From assembly GCA_016932715.1 (NCBI GenBank), contig JAFGCG010000049.1, forward strand, positions 1 to 35,409: a stretch of DNA of 35,409 nt, written 5' to 3'. Every line of letters begins with the position of its first letter. Within the stretch, counting starts at the first letter, position 1. Shown here in pieces: positions 24,141 to 31,185 of this stretch. The position numbers and the translations under genes were made by a program. The notes under the pieces were generated by a model. The model worked only from the letters and a program-made list of their open reading frames with translations, made no database searches and was not told the origin of the DNA. The stretch comes from Anaerolineales bacterium (lineage in GTDB: Bacteria; Chloroflexota; Anaerolineae; Anaerolineales; Villigracilaceae).

Positions 24141-24154
24141 ACTATTCTTCATCT

Positions 24155-24475
24155 CTATCCAAGGATCAAGGCGATCAGCGCCAGGATCAAACCAAGTAAA
24201 TACACACTGGCAACCGAGGCAAAGCCGCTGCTGCCGATCATCAGCACACCCAGGTGCAGGACAGCAAAAAACAATGCGATCACAAAAAACTGACGATAGC
24301 CCGGGGCAGCCGGCAGGGGATCATGTTCCTCACCGCTCGCGTAGGTGTCCGTTTTGAATTCAGACTTGCGGCCTTGGGCAGAGAAAAGTTTGGCGATTCC
24401 GGATACGATGGCGACAATGCCAAAATAGATCAGGAACGCAATCAGAGGAGAGAGCAAAATACTTTTCATGTTCAT
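24155..24475 (-). CDS. NuoA-like subunit of the hydrogenase complex
   Basis: 106 residues with three membrane helices, like NuoA (complex I subunit 3): PLIAFLIYFGIVAIVSGIAKLF, then the loop FKTDTYASGEEHDPLPAAPGYRQFF, then two more helices. The invariant YECG of NuoA reads YASG, and the acidic FDxE of helix 2 reads LHLG, so the charged and Cys residues near the quinone site are gone, as expected if no quinone is used. ATG 24475 overlaps the TGA of the NuoN-like gene (ATGA). The reading frame stays open upstream, antisense-like across nuoN, but that part is not coding. Confidence 0.8.
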   Translation of the reverse strand: MNMKSILLSPLIAFLIYFGIVAIVSGIAKLFSAQGRKSEFKTDTYASGEEHDPLPAAPGYRQFFVIALFFAVLHLGVLMIGSSGFASVASVYLLGLILALIALILG

Positions 24476-25992
24476 TTTCCAAACATTTGCATAAATTGGC
24501 GTCCAGCCGCGACCGTGAACCAATCCATCAGCCCCGGAAAAAACCCCAGCACGATGACGCCCAGGCTCATCACGATCAGCGGCAGGGCAATCGTCCATGT
24601 GAGGGGTTTTCCGGCGGCCACCTTCGGAGAGGCTTCCCTGCGATACATCAGGTTTACCAGCGGCGCGTAATATCCGAGGGAAAGCACGCTGTTGAGCGCC
24701 ATGAAGATCATCAATACGATGATCCAGGCGTTTTGGGTCTGGAACCCGGCGACGAAAATCTGCCACTTCGACATGAAGCCAGCCAGCGGGGGCAGGCCGC
24801 CGAGGCCCAGCAGGGCGAGGCTGAACGCCAGCGCCGCGAGCGGATACTTTTGCGCGGCTCCGGCGAGGTGCTCGATCTTCAACGCCCGGTGGGATCCATT
24901 CTGTAAAAACATTCCGTACATCAAGGCGCCCACCGCCAGGAACGCCAGTCCCTTCATCAGCATGTGATTGAACACATGGAAGAACGCGCCCTGCGCGCCC
25001 AGCTCGATCCCGGCAGACAGCGCGATGCCGAGCCCGAGCAGGATGTATCCGACATGACTCAGACTCGAATACGCAAGCAGGCGCTTGACAAAGGTTTGCC
25101 GCAGGGCGAGCAGGTTGCCATACAAAATGTTCAAGGCGCCGAACCCCATCAGCAGGATTCCCCACGAGAGGGCAAACCCTGTCAGCGTTGCCAGCGCCCG
25201 CAGCATGGCGATCAAACCGATCTCGATGACGGCGCCGGAGAGCATCGCGCTGATCCCACTCGGCGCCTGGGAATGTGCGTCCGGCAGCCAGGTGTGGAGG
25301 GGGACAAGCGCCACTTTGACGCCGAACCCGATCATGAACAACGCGCCCGCACCCAGGAGCGCCAGCCGGTTCACAGCGGACCCTGAAACGGCTTCCGTGA
25401 TCTGAGCCATGTCCAGCGTCCCGGCCTGCGCCAGCACGATCGCGATCCCCATCAGGACTAACACCGATCCTGCCGCACTCTGTACGAGATATTTCATGCC
25501 GGCTTCCAGGGAAGCGGACTGCTCACGATAAAAAGCAACCAGCAAATAAGAGGAGATCGCCATCGCCTCGAACCAGACCCACAAGTTGAACAGGTCGCCG
25601 GCTGCGACCAAGCCGATCATCAAGCCGATCATGGCCAGCAGCATGGCGTAATATTTCTCTTCGCCCACTTCTCCCGCCATGTAGGAACCGGAGAACAAGA
25701 TAACCAGCGTGCCGAGCAGAAGCACACAGCCTGCCATGAACAAGCTGATTCCGTCCACGCGCAGCCAGATCGTGCTCACGTTGAATTCCTGTGTGCCGTC
25801 CAGGAACAGCGTTCGGACGGAAGCAGCGAAAGGTACCCAGGCTGCCAGGAGAGCCAGAAACGCTGCCACGCGTACCAAATAGGACCGGCCGCGTAAAGTG
25901 ATTTCACGCGTCCCCAGCCGCCCAGCCAAATAGACAACCGGCGACGAAACCAGCGGGATGATGATCAATCCGGTAAAGTTCAATAGTTCCAT
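24472..25992 (-). CDS. Proton-translocating antiporter-like subunit, NuoN/MrpD-like
   Basis: 506 residues, about fourteen membrane helices, Proton_antipo_M family. The helix-7/8 region has GVKVALVPLHTWLPDAHSQAPSGISAMLSG with the conserved Lys and His, and RLLAYSSLSHVGYILLG follows. The earlier segment LWVWFEAMAISSYLLVAF holds the conserved Glu of TM5. It forms an ion channel in the membrane arm. Its start touches the stop of the NuoL-like gene, and its stop overlaps the NuoA-like start. Confidence 0.94.
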   Translation of the reverse strand: MELLNFTGLIIIPLVSSPVVYLAGRLGTREITLRGRSYLVRVAAFLALLAAWVPFAASVRTLFLDGTQEFNVSTIWLRVDGISLFMAGCVLLLGTLVILFSGSYMAGEVGEEKYYAMLLAMIGLMIGLVAAGDLFNLWVWFEAMAISSYLLVAFYREQSASLEAGMKYLVQSAAGSVLVLMGIAIVLAQAGTLDMAQITEAVSGSAVNRLALLGAGALFMIGFGVKVALVPLHTWLPDAHSQAPSGISAMLSGAVIEIGLIAMLRALATLTGFALSWGILLMGFGALNILYGNLLALRQTFVKRLLAYSSLSHVGYILLGLGIALSAGIELGAQGAFFHVFNHMLMKGLAFLAVGALMYGMFLQNGSHRALKIEHLAGAAQKYPLAALAFSLALLGLGGLPPLAGFMSKWQIFVAGFQTQNAWIIVLMIFMALNSVLSLGYYAPLVNLMYRREASPKVAAGKPLTWTIALPLIVMSLGVIVLGFFPGLMDWFTVAAGRQFMQMFGK

Positions 25993-27738
25993 CTATGCAC
26001 CCAGCCACAAAACGACCAACACCACCAGCAAAGCGCTGACGATGCCAAGAATGTTCCAATTCAGTTCACCCGTTTGTGTGACACTGAAACGTTCCGCCAC
26101 TTGATAAGTCACCTGCACGATCCAGCGGTTGAGCGACTCGAAGCCGAAGGAGGTTTCCACAAACGGGTCGAGCCAGCCGCCCTGCGCGAGCGCGGACTTC
26201 CGTCCGAGCAGCCAGAAAAGCCCGCAGCCAAGAGCAACGATCAGTAACGCGAACCAGGTCGCGGGGGCGGAGAGGATCGCAGTGAGGACTTCCAGCAATG
26301 TTTCGCGCTCCAGCTCATGGATGGGCAGGGTGGAGGCTAAGAGTCCATTCAATCCACCAAAGAAAAGCCATGTGATGAATGTGCCCGCTGCCAGAATGCC
26401 GAGCGAAACTTTCATCGCCAAACCTGCCGCGTGGGCATGCAGGGGCTCGCGCTCTTCACCGAAGAACACCAGCCAGACCATGCGCAGGGTGTAAAAAGCC
26501 GTAAGTCCCGCGCCGGTCAGCATGAGCGCATACGCCCAGAGCGGCGAATGCTCAAGACCGATCTCGAGGATGAGTTCCTTGCTCCAAAAGCCATTGAGGA
26601 TCGGGATGCCTGCCAATGCCAGCGCGCCGACGATGAATACGTTCCGCACGAAGGGCATTTGCCTGCCGAGCGCGCCCATGCGGCGCATGTCGCGCGTGCC
26701 GACGCTGTGGATCACCGCACCTGCCGCCAGGAACAACAGCGCCTTGAAGACCGCATGACTGAGCAAATGGAACTGGCTGGCGAACACGCCCTCCGCGCCG
26801 ATGGCGTACACCATGTAACCAAGCTGGCTGACTGTGGAATACGCCAGGGCGCGTTTGAGGTCAGTGGCAATGAGCGCCGAGACAGCCGCGATCAGCGCGG
26901 AGACCAGACCCACCAGAAGGACAGACATCCTCCAGCCCGGCACAGCTTCGAAGGCGGGGTAAAAGCGCGCCAGCAAATAGATCCCGGCATTGACCATCGT
27001 CGCGGCATGGATCAGCGCGCTGACGGGTGTCGGCGCTTCCATGGCATCCGGCAGCCAGGTGTGGAAGGGGAACTGCGCAGACTTTGCCGCAGCCGCAACG
27101 AGAAAGCTGAACGCGATCCACGCGAGAGCCATCGCAGGCAGCGCTGACGCCTTTGCCAAAAGGTCTGCGATTTGAAAACTTCCCAGGTTTGCAAAGGCGA
27201 TCAACGTCCCAGCCAGCAAACCAACACCACCGACCTGCGTGATGATGAGAGCCTTGATGCCGCCCGCGACGGCTTTCGGGTCATCGTTGTAGAACGAGAT
27301 CAAGCCGTAGGAACATAACGCGGTGATTTCCCAGAAAAAGAACGTGAACAGCAAATTGCCGCTCAGCACCAGTCCGGTCATGGCGCCGATAAAGAACAGG
27401 ACGAGAAAATAATAACGTCCGAGCTGAGCATCGCCGTGCATGTAATCGACCGAGAAGATCACCGCCAGGGAACCGATGACCGCCGCGATGGCGGTCAATA
27501 ACACGGCGAGGCCATCGGGGACGAACGTCAGATCACCAAATGCTTTGCCAAGTGGAATTCGAATTGCCGGCTCTGTGTCTGCGAACAGGAACAGCACGAG
27601 AGACACAATCGCTGTCAGAACGCTGAACAGGACCGCCAGGGCATGTTGAAGCCGGGCATGTTTATTTCTTGCCAGCCAGACAGCAAGCGCACCGGCCCAG
27701 GGAAGGACGATCACGAGAGCGACGATGATCCCAGCCAT
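25993..27738 (-). CDS. Proton-translocating antiporter-like subunit, NuoL/MrpA-like
   Basis: 581 residues with many helices: FFFWEITALCSYGLISFY (TM5 Glu), AAAKSAQFPFHTWLPDAMEAPTPVSALIHAATMV (Lys and His of the channel) and LKRALAYSTVSQLGYMVYAIG. The C-terminal extension (SFGFESLNRWIVQVTYQVAERFS) resembles the amphipathic-helix region of NuoL. It is the likely distal ion pump of the complex. ATG 27738 follows GAGG and lies 1 nt behind the NuoK-like stop. Confidence 0.94.
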   Translation of the reverse strand: MAGIIVALVIVLPWAGALAVWLARNKHARLQHALAVLFSVLTAIVSLVLFLFADTEPAIRIPLGKAFGDLTFVPDGLAVLLTAIAAVIGSLAVIFSVDYMHGDAQLGRYYFLVLFFIGAMTGLVLSGNLLFTFFFWEITALCSYGLISFYNDDPKAVAGGIKALIITQVGGVGLLAGTLIAFANLGSFQIADLLAKASALPAMALAWIAFSFLVAAAAKSAQFPFHTWLPDAMEAPTPVSALIHAATMVNAGIYLLARFYPAFEAVPGWRMSVLLVGLVSALIAAVSALIATDLKRALAYSTVSQLGYMVYAIGAEGVFASQFHLLSHAVFKALLFLAAGAVIHSVGTRDMRRMGALGRQMPFVRNVFIVGALALAGIPILNGFWSKELILEIGLEHSPLWAYALMLTGAGLTAFYTLRMVWLVFFGEEREPLHAHAAGLAMKVSLGILAAGTFITWLFFGGLNGLLASTLPIHELERETLLEVLTAILSAPATWFALLIVALGCGLFWLLGRKSALAQGGWLDPFVETSFGFESLNRWIVQVTYQVAERFSVTQTGELNWNILGIVSALLVVLVVLWLGA

Positions 27739-27739
27739 T

Positions 27740-28051
27740 TCAACCTCGCAGCGTGGAAATCCTGGGGACGTCGAGCGTGCCGAAGCGTCGTCGCACCTGG
27801 ACGGCGAGGGCGAGCCCCACGACGGCCACGATTGTATCGGCTACGATGACCGTTGCCGCGGTGGACTGTCCCAGCCCAAGGTGTCCGCTTAACTTCCCAG
27901 CCAGGACCAGTGCCAGAATCACTGCCTTGATCAGGATCTGCAGGACCATCACCACTTTGATGAGATTGCGTGTGATCAACAACCCATAAAGTCCCACCCC
28001 CAGCAATCCGACCACACCAAAAAGAATAATATTCAGGGGTGTAAATATCAC
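27740..28051 (-). CDS. NuoK/MrpC-like membrane subunit
   Basis: 103 residues, three helices: IILFGVVGLLGVGLYGLLITRNLIKVVMVLQI, then a second helix with Lys, then TAATVIVADTIVAVVGLALAVQVRRRFG. It matches MnhC/MrpC and NuoK in length and pattern. Start is GTG at 28051, chosen because GAGGAGG is 7 nt upstream and GTGA overlaps the previous TGA. A longer ATG frame from 28144 would read through the neighbour and is rejected. Confidence 0.88.
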   Translation of the reverse strand: MIFTPLNIILFGVVGLLGVGLYGLLITRNLIKVVMVLQILIKAVILALVLAGKLSGHLGLGQSTAATVIVADTIVAVVGLALAVQVRRRFGTLDVPRISTLRG

Positions 28052-28542
28052 TGCTCGACCTCCTCTTTTGCACCAGGTACTTTTTCCGAGAGCAGTCCCA
28101 GTACTCCCATCACACCGGAAAAGATCAACACGATTTGAATCCACACGTCCAGCACGCGATCCTGCCAGAGAGAACTGGCTAGATCGAATTCACCAACCGC
28201 CGCGGTCGTGCGCACGGCCGGGAAAGCCATCCATCCCAGGAGGACGGCTGCCAGCCCCACCACTCCAAACGCCAGAGGTTTTGGGATGACCGAAGCCGGG
28301 TCCATGGCATCATCGCCGACAACGCTCAGGGCGTAGACCAGCAAAATCGTGACCAGCCCGGCTCCTACAGATAATTCCATCACTGCCACTTGCGCGGCGC
28401 CCAGCAAATAAAGTGTCCCGGAAACAAGTGCGCTGATACAAGCCAGATAGATCGTCGCTGAAAGAATGCGTTTGGCGACAATGGCGCGATACGCGCAGAA
28501 AACTGCTCCCAGCAAAAATACAGCATATTGAATGCTTTCCAT
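28048..28542 (-). CDS. MbhD/MbhE-like (DUF4040) membrane subunit, first gene of the hydrogenase operon
   Basis: 164 residues, about five helices. The first half has ILSATIYLACISALVSGTLYLLGAAQVAVMELSVGAGLVTILLVYALSVV, the DUF4040/MbhD pattern also seen in the C-terminal part of MrpA and in NuoJ. The second half (VLDVWIQIVLIFSGVMGVLGLL) may correspond to MbhE. This Mrp-type unit makes the complex look closer to Mbh and Mrp than to E. coli Hyc. ATG 28542 has AGGAG about 11 nt upstream. Confidence 0.8.
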   Translation of the reverse strand: MESIQYAVFLLGAVFCAYRAIVAKRILSATIYLACISALVSGTLYLLGAAQVAVMELSVGAGLVTILLVYALSVVGDDAMDPASVIPKPLAFGVVGLAAVLLGWMAFPAVRTTAAVGEFDLASSLWQDRVLDVWIQIVLIFSGVMGVLGLLSEKVPGAKEEVEQ

Positions 28543-28625
28543 GGTCGAACAAACTCCTGTTCTCGTAGAGCTTGGGTAAATACATCTCCTAATCCTCCCT
28601 TATTCGTATGTTACTCCAATTTCAA

Positions 28626-28643
28626 TTGTGAAATATACCACAA
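28626..28643. promoter_or_regulatory. Rex-like operator overlapping the hydrogenase promoter
   Basis: TTGTGAAATATACCACAA matches the published Rex consensus TTGTGAA-N4-TTCACAA at 12 of 14 fixed positions. On the minus strand it overlaps an extended -10 (TGG TATATT, 28640-28632) about 90 bp before the first hydrogenase gene, a place where a bound repressor would block polymerase. Rex releases DNA at high NADH. No rex gene is in the window. Confidence 0.5.
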
Positions 28644-28659
28644 TCTGTGGAATTTACCA

Positions 28660-28672
28660 CCTGGTCACCAGG
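28660..28672. promoter_or_regulatory. CCTGGT-C-ACCAGG palindrome in the divergent region
   Basis: Perfect 6-bp arms around one base, between the hydrogenase operon and fadR. It has the CTGGT/ACCAG words of FadR sites but is two bases shorter than the usual spacing. A second palindrome, CCACA-ATC-TGTGG (28638-28650), overlaps the Rex-like site. Confidence 0.3.
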
Positions 28673-28733
28673 CTGGTTTTATACAATTCTGACAATTCTG
28701 TTGGATGATGTGTGAACTCCGTGGTTGAGTTTA

Positions 28734-28762
28734 TTGACGCGCGGGGGAGATGGTTGTATACT
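28734..28762 (+). promoter_or_regulatory. Promoter of the fadR operon
   Basis: TTGACG (28734-28739), 17-bp spacer, TATACT (28757-28762). Transcription would start near 28769, right at the FadR-like operator. Confidence 0.75.
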
Positions 28763-28771
28763 TTAACTGGT

Positions 28772-28788
28772 AAGTGGTCTGACCAGTT
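28772..28788. promoter_or_regulatory. FadR box (autoregulatory operator)
   Basis: AAGTGGTCTGACCAGTT has the GntR-family core TGGT-N3-ACCA and is very close to the E. coli FadR consensus (AACTGGTC-N-GACCAGTT). It covers the transcription start, 10 bp before the fadR ATG, so bound protein should block the gene and its operon. Confidence 0.7.
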
Positions 28789-28797
28789 AGGAGTCCT

Positions 28798-29484
28798 ATG
28801 AAATGGAACCCGATCCAGAAGCCCGCTGAGATTGCCGAGGGACGTTTACTCGATGCGATCTTGAGCGGGCATTTTGCTGCCAATAGCTACCTGCCTGGGG
28901 AACGTGACCTGGCGGCACAGATTGGCGTCACCCGTCCCACGCTGCGCGAAGCCCTGCAGCGACTTGCCCGCGATGGCTGGCTCGACATCCAACAGGGCAA
29001 GCCGACGCGCGTCCGCGCCTACTGGCAGGAGGGCAACATGGGCGTACTCTCCATCCTGGCGCAAATGCCCTCGCAGCGGACGCCGGATTTTGTGGCGCAT
29101 TTGCTCGAGATCCGCGTCCTGCTCGCGCCCACGTACACTCGTCAGGCGATGGAGCAGGCTGCGCCCGAAATTGCCGCCTTGCTCGCCAGCTATATGGACC
29201 TGGAGGAAAGTCCGGCTGCGTTTGCCAGCGCCGATTGGAAGCTGCATTTTTTGCTCACCCAGCGCGCCGCCAATCCCATCTTCCGCCTCCTGCTCAACAG
29301 CTTCCAGGATCTATATCAGGTCATGGCGGAACATTATTTTGTTTCTGCGGAAAGCCGCAAACGCTCACGCCTCTATTACGCCGAGCTGTTGAACCATGCC
29401 AGGAGAGGCGCGTTTCTCAAAGCCGAAACATTGACGCGCGCCGTGATGGAGGCAAGCCTGACTCTTTGGAAGAAGTCATTGTAG
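28798..29484 (+). CDS. fadR: FadR-like GntR-family acyl-CoA-responsive regulator
   Basis: 228 residues. The N-terminal winged helix (about 8-75) has LPGERDLAAQIGVTRPTLRE and LQRLARDGWLDIQQGKPT, strikingly like E. coli FadR (LQRLARDGWLTIQHGKPT), although the His of QHGKPT, which contacts the DNA minor groove in the E. coli protein, is Gln here. The C-terminal all-helical domain keeps ANPIFRLLLNSFQDLY and EHYF at the FadR acyl-CoA-binding region. In E. coli, long-chain acyl-CoA releases FadR from DNA. A near-consensus FadR box lies in its own promoter. AGGAG 4 nt before ATG 28798 sets the start. It leads an operon with three lipid/glycerol enzymes. Confidence 0.9.
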   Translation: MKWNPIQKPAEIAEGRLLDAILSGHFAANSYLPGERDLAAQIGVTRPTLREALQRLARDGWLDIQQGKPTRVRAYWQEGNMGVLSILAQMPSQRTPDFVAHLLEIRVLLAPTYTRQAMEQAAPEIAALLASYMDLEESPAAFASADWKLHFLLTQRAANPIFRLLLNSFQDLYQVMAEHYFVSAESRKRSRLYYAELLNHARRGAFLKAETLTRAVMEASLTLWKKSL

Positions 29485-29518
29485 GGCAAGATGCCATCTG
29501 GCCCCACAAGGAGTTGAT

Positions 29519-31105
29519 ATGAAACGCTGGAATGGATGGGGAAACGTGGATACGGATTATCCCCTGCCGCCTCCTGCTCTTGACTATTTGACAAAACGCC
29601 TCGGTCGGCTCGAACCGACTCCGGATACCGCAAAAGAGACGCTGCTTGCCACTGTGAGCGAGTCTCGTCTTCCCGCCCATCCGCTGGTGGATGCCTCCGC
29701 AGAGACGCGTCTGACTCATGCCCGTGGGCAATCCCTGCGTGATTGGGTCGACATGCGTTATGGCCGGGCCGTCACCGTTCCCGATGGCGTGGCATTCCCG
29801 CGGACCGATGAAGAGGTGCGCGACCTGTTGGCGTACGCGCGGGACGCGGGCGCGGACATCATTCCCTACGGCGGCGGGACCAGCGTGGTCGGTCACATCA
29901 CGCCGCTGGGAGCGGACGCGCCGGTGCTGACGCTCTCCCTCGAAAAAATGACGCGCCTGCTCGACCTCGATGAGACCAGCCGCCTGGCGACGTTCCAGGC
30001 GGGTGTTGCCGGACCTGCCCTCGAGGAACAGTTGAATGCCCGCGGCTATACGCTCGGTCATTTCCCGCAATCCTTCGAATATTCGACGTTGGGCGGCTGG
30101 GTCGCCACGCGCTCGAGCGGACAGCAGTCCTATCATTATGGAAGGATCGAGAGTCTCTTTGCAGGCGGCAGCGTGGAAACGCCGCGCGGGCGGCTGGAGA
30201 TCAAACCTGTCCCGGCCTCGGCCGCGGGACCGGACTTGCGCGAGATGCTGCTCGGGTCGGAGGGGAGGCTGGGGGTCATCACGCAGGCAAAGGTCCGCGT
30301 GAGGCGAGTGCCGGAGGCGGAGGGGTTCTTCGGCGTGTTCTTCCCCTCCTGGGAGCAGGGTTCCGATGCGGTGCAGGAAATTGTCCAGAACGAATTGCCC
30401 GTCTCGATGCTGCGCTTGAGTAATCCGCTCGAGACAGAGACCACGTTGATCCTTTCGGGCAAGCGCTGGGTCGGGCTGGCGGAGCGCGGCCTGCGGACGA
30501 TTGGCTACGGAGATGGGCGCTGCCTGCTGATCTTTGGAGTGACAGGTTCAATGCGCTCCTTCCAACGTACGCGGCGGGAGGTGGCTGCACTCTGCCGAAA
30601 GCATAGCGGGCTGTTTGTTGGGACGGTGGTGGGACACACCTGGCAGAAGAGCCGGTTCCTGACGCCGTATTTGCGGAACACACTTTGGGAGAAAGGTATT
30701 GCGCTCGATACGCTCGAAACGGCCTTGCCGTGGTCGCAGGTACGCGATGCATCCGCCGCGATCCCTCAGGCGATCGTCGCTGCGATGTCGAAGCATAATG
30801 AACGTGCCCTGGCGTTCGCCCATCTTTCGCATGTCTATCGCGATGGCGCAAGCATTTACACTACGTATCTTTTCCGCCGGACGGCTGACCCCGCTGAATT
30901 GCTGGAGCGCTGGCGGGATATGAAGCATGACGCCAGCCTGACGCTGCAAAAATACGGCGGGACGATTTCTCACCAGCACGGCGTGGGCACAGATCACCTG
31001 CCGTACCTGCCGGCTGAGAAGGGCGCCCTCGGCATGGACGCGCTGCGCGCACTGTGCCGGTCATTTGACCCGGATGGGATGATGAATCCGGGAAAGTTAG
31101 TTTAG
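29519..31105 (+). CDS. FAD-binding oxidase, alkyldihydroxyacetonephosphate synthase-like
   Basis: 528 residues. A PCMH-type FAD domain (about 85-265) contains IIPYGGGTSVVGHI and HFPQSFEYSTLGGWVATRSSG, followed by YGRIESL; a C-terminal FAD-oxidase domain ends with YGGTISHQHGVGTDHLPYL and DPDGMMNPGKL. These marks, especially the FEYSTLGGWVATRSSG and SHxHGVG segments, point to the AGPS group, which swaps the acyl chain of acyl-DHAP for a fatty alcohol to form the ether bond of alkyl-DHAP. AGPS has HHH where this protein has HQH. A GlcD/lactate-type oxidase is the main alternative. ATG follows AAGGAG. Co-transcribed with fadR (34-nt gap), glpD and an FGGY kinase. Confidence 0.82.
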   Translation: MKRWNGWGNVDTDYPLPPPALDYLTKRLGRLEPTPDTAKETLLATVSESRLPAHPLVDASAETRLTHARGQSLRDWVDMRYGRAVTVPDGVAFPRTDEEVRDLLAYARDAGADIIPYGGGTSVVGHITPLGADAPVLTLSLEKMTRLLDLDETSRLATFQAGVAGPALEEQLNARGYTLGHFPQSFEYSTLGGWVATRSSGQQSYHYGRIESLFAGGSVETPRGRLEIKPVPASAAGPDLREMLLGSEGRLGVITQAKVRVRRVPEAEGFFGVFFPSWEQGSDAVQEIVQNELPVSMLRLSNPLETETTLILSGKRWVGLAERGLRTIGYGDGRCLLIFGVTGSMRSFQRTRREVAALCRKHSGLFVGTVVGHTWQKSRFLTPYLRNTLWEKGIALDTLETALPWSQVRDASAAIPQAIVAAMSKHNERALAFAHLSHVYRDGASIYTTYLFRRTADPAELLERWRDMKHDASLTLQKYGGTISHQHGVGTDHLPYLPAEKGALGMDALRALCRSFDPDGMMNPGKLV

Positions 31106-31163
31106 ACGATGGACAATGGACGATGGACCATGGACCATGGTCTATCGTCCGTCGTCTATGGTC
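31104..31163. repeat. 60-bp GGACGATGGAC-type palindromic repeat, copy 2
   Basis: AGACGATGGACAATGG..., central CCATGG, ending GTCGTCTATGGTC. It is an inverted copy of 16203-16262. It begins at the A of the TAG stop of the AGPS-like gene and ends 22 bp before the glpD start. Confidence 0.75.
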
Positions 31164-31185
31164 GCGTAGCGTAGCGGAGCTGTAT

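Noticed and set aside
24476..25165. Upstream extension of the NuoA-like frame
   Set aside because: The frame is open but runs over the NuoN-like gene on the same strand, with atypical composition. The ATGA overlap at 24475 is the better start.
21790..28542. Respiratory complex I (nuo) operon
   Set aside because: The large subunit carries both nickel-binding Cys pairs and a cleavable tail, a maturation protease is in the operon, and no NuoE/F/G genes are present.
31104..31163. CRISPR-like short repeats
   Set aside because: The repeated words are degenerate, touch each other and have no spacers; the whole unit is one palindromic element with a second copy at 16203.
31123..31185. N-terminal extension of GlpD from an upstream ATG
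   Set aside because: This stretch lies mostly within the 60-bp repeat, and the FAD fold begins properly after the ATG at 31186 with its own ribosome site.
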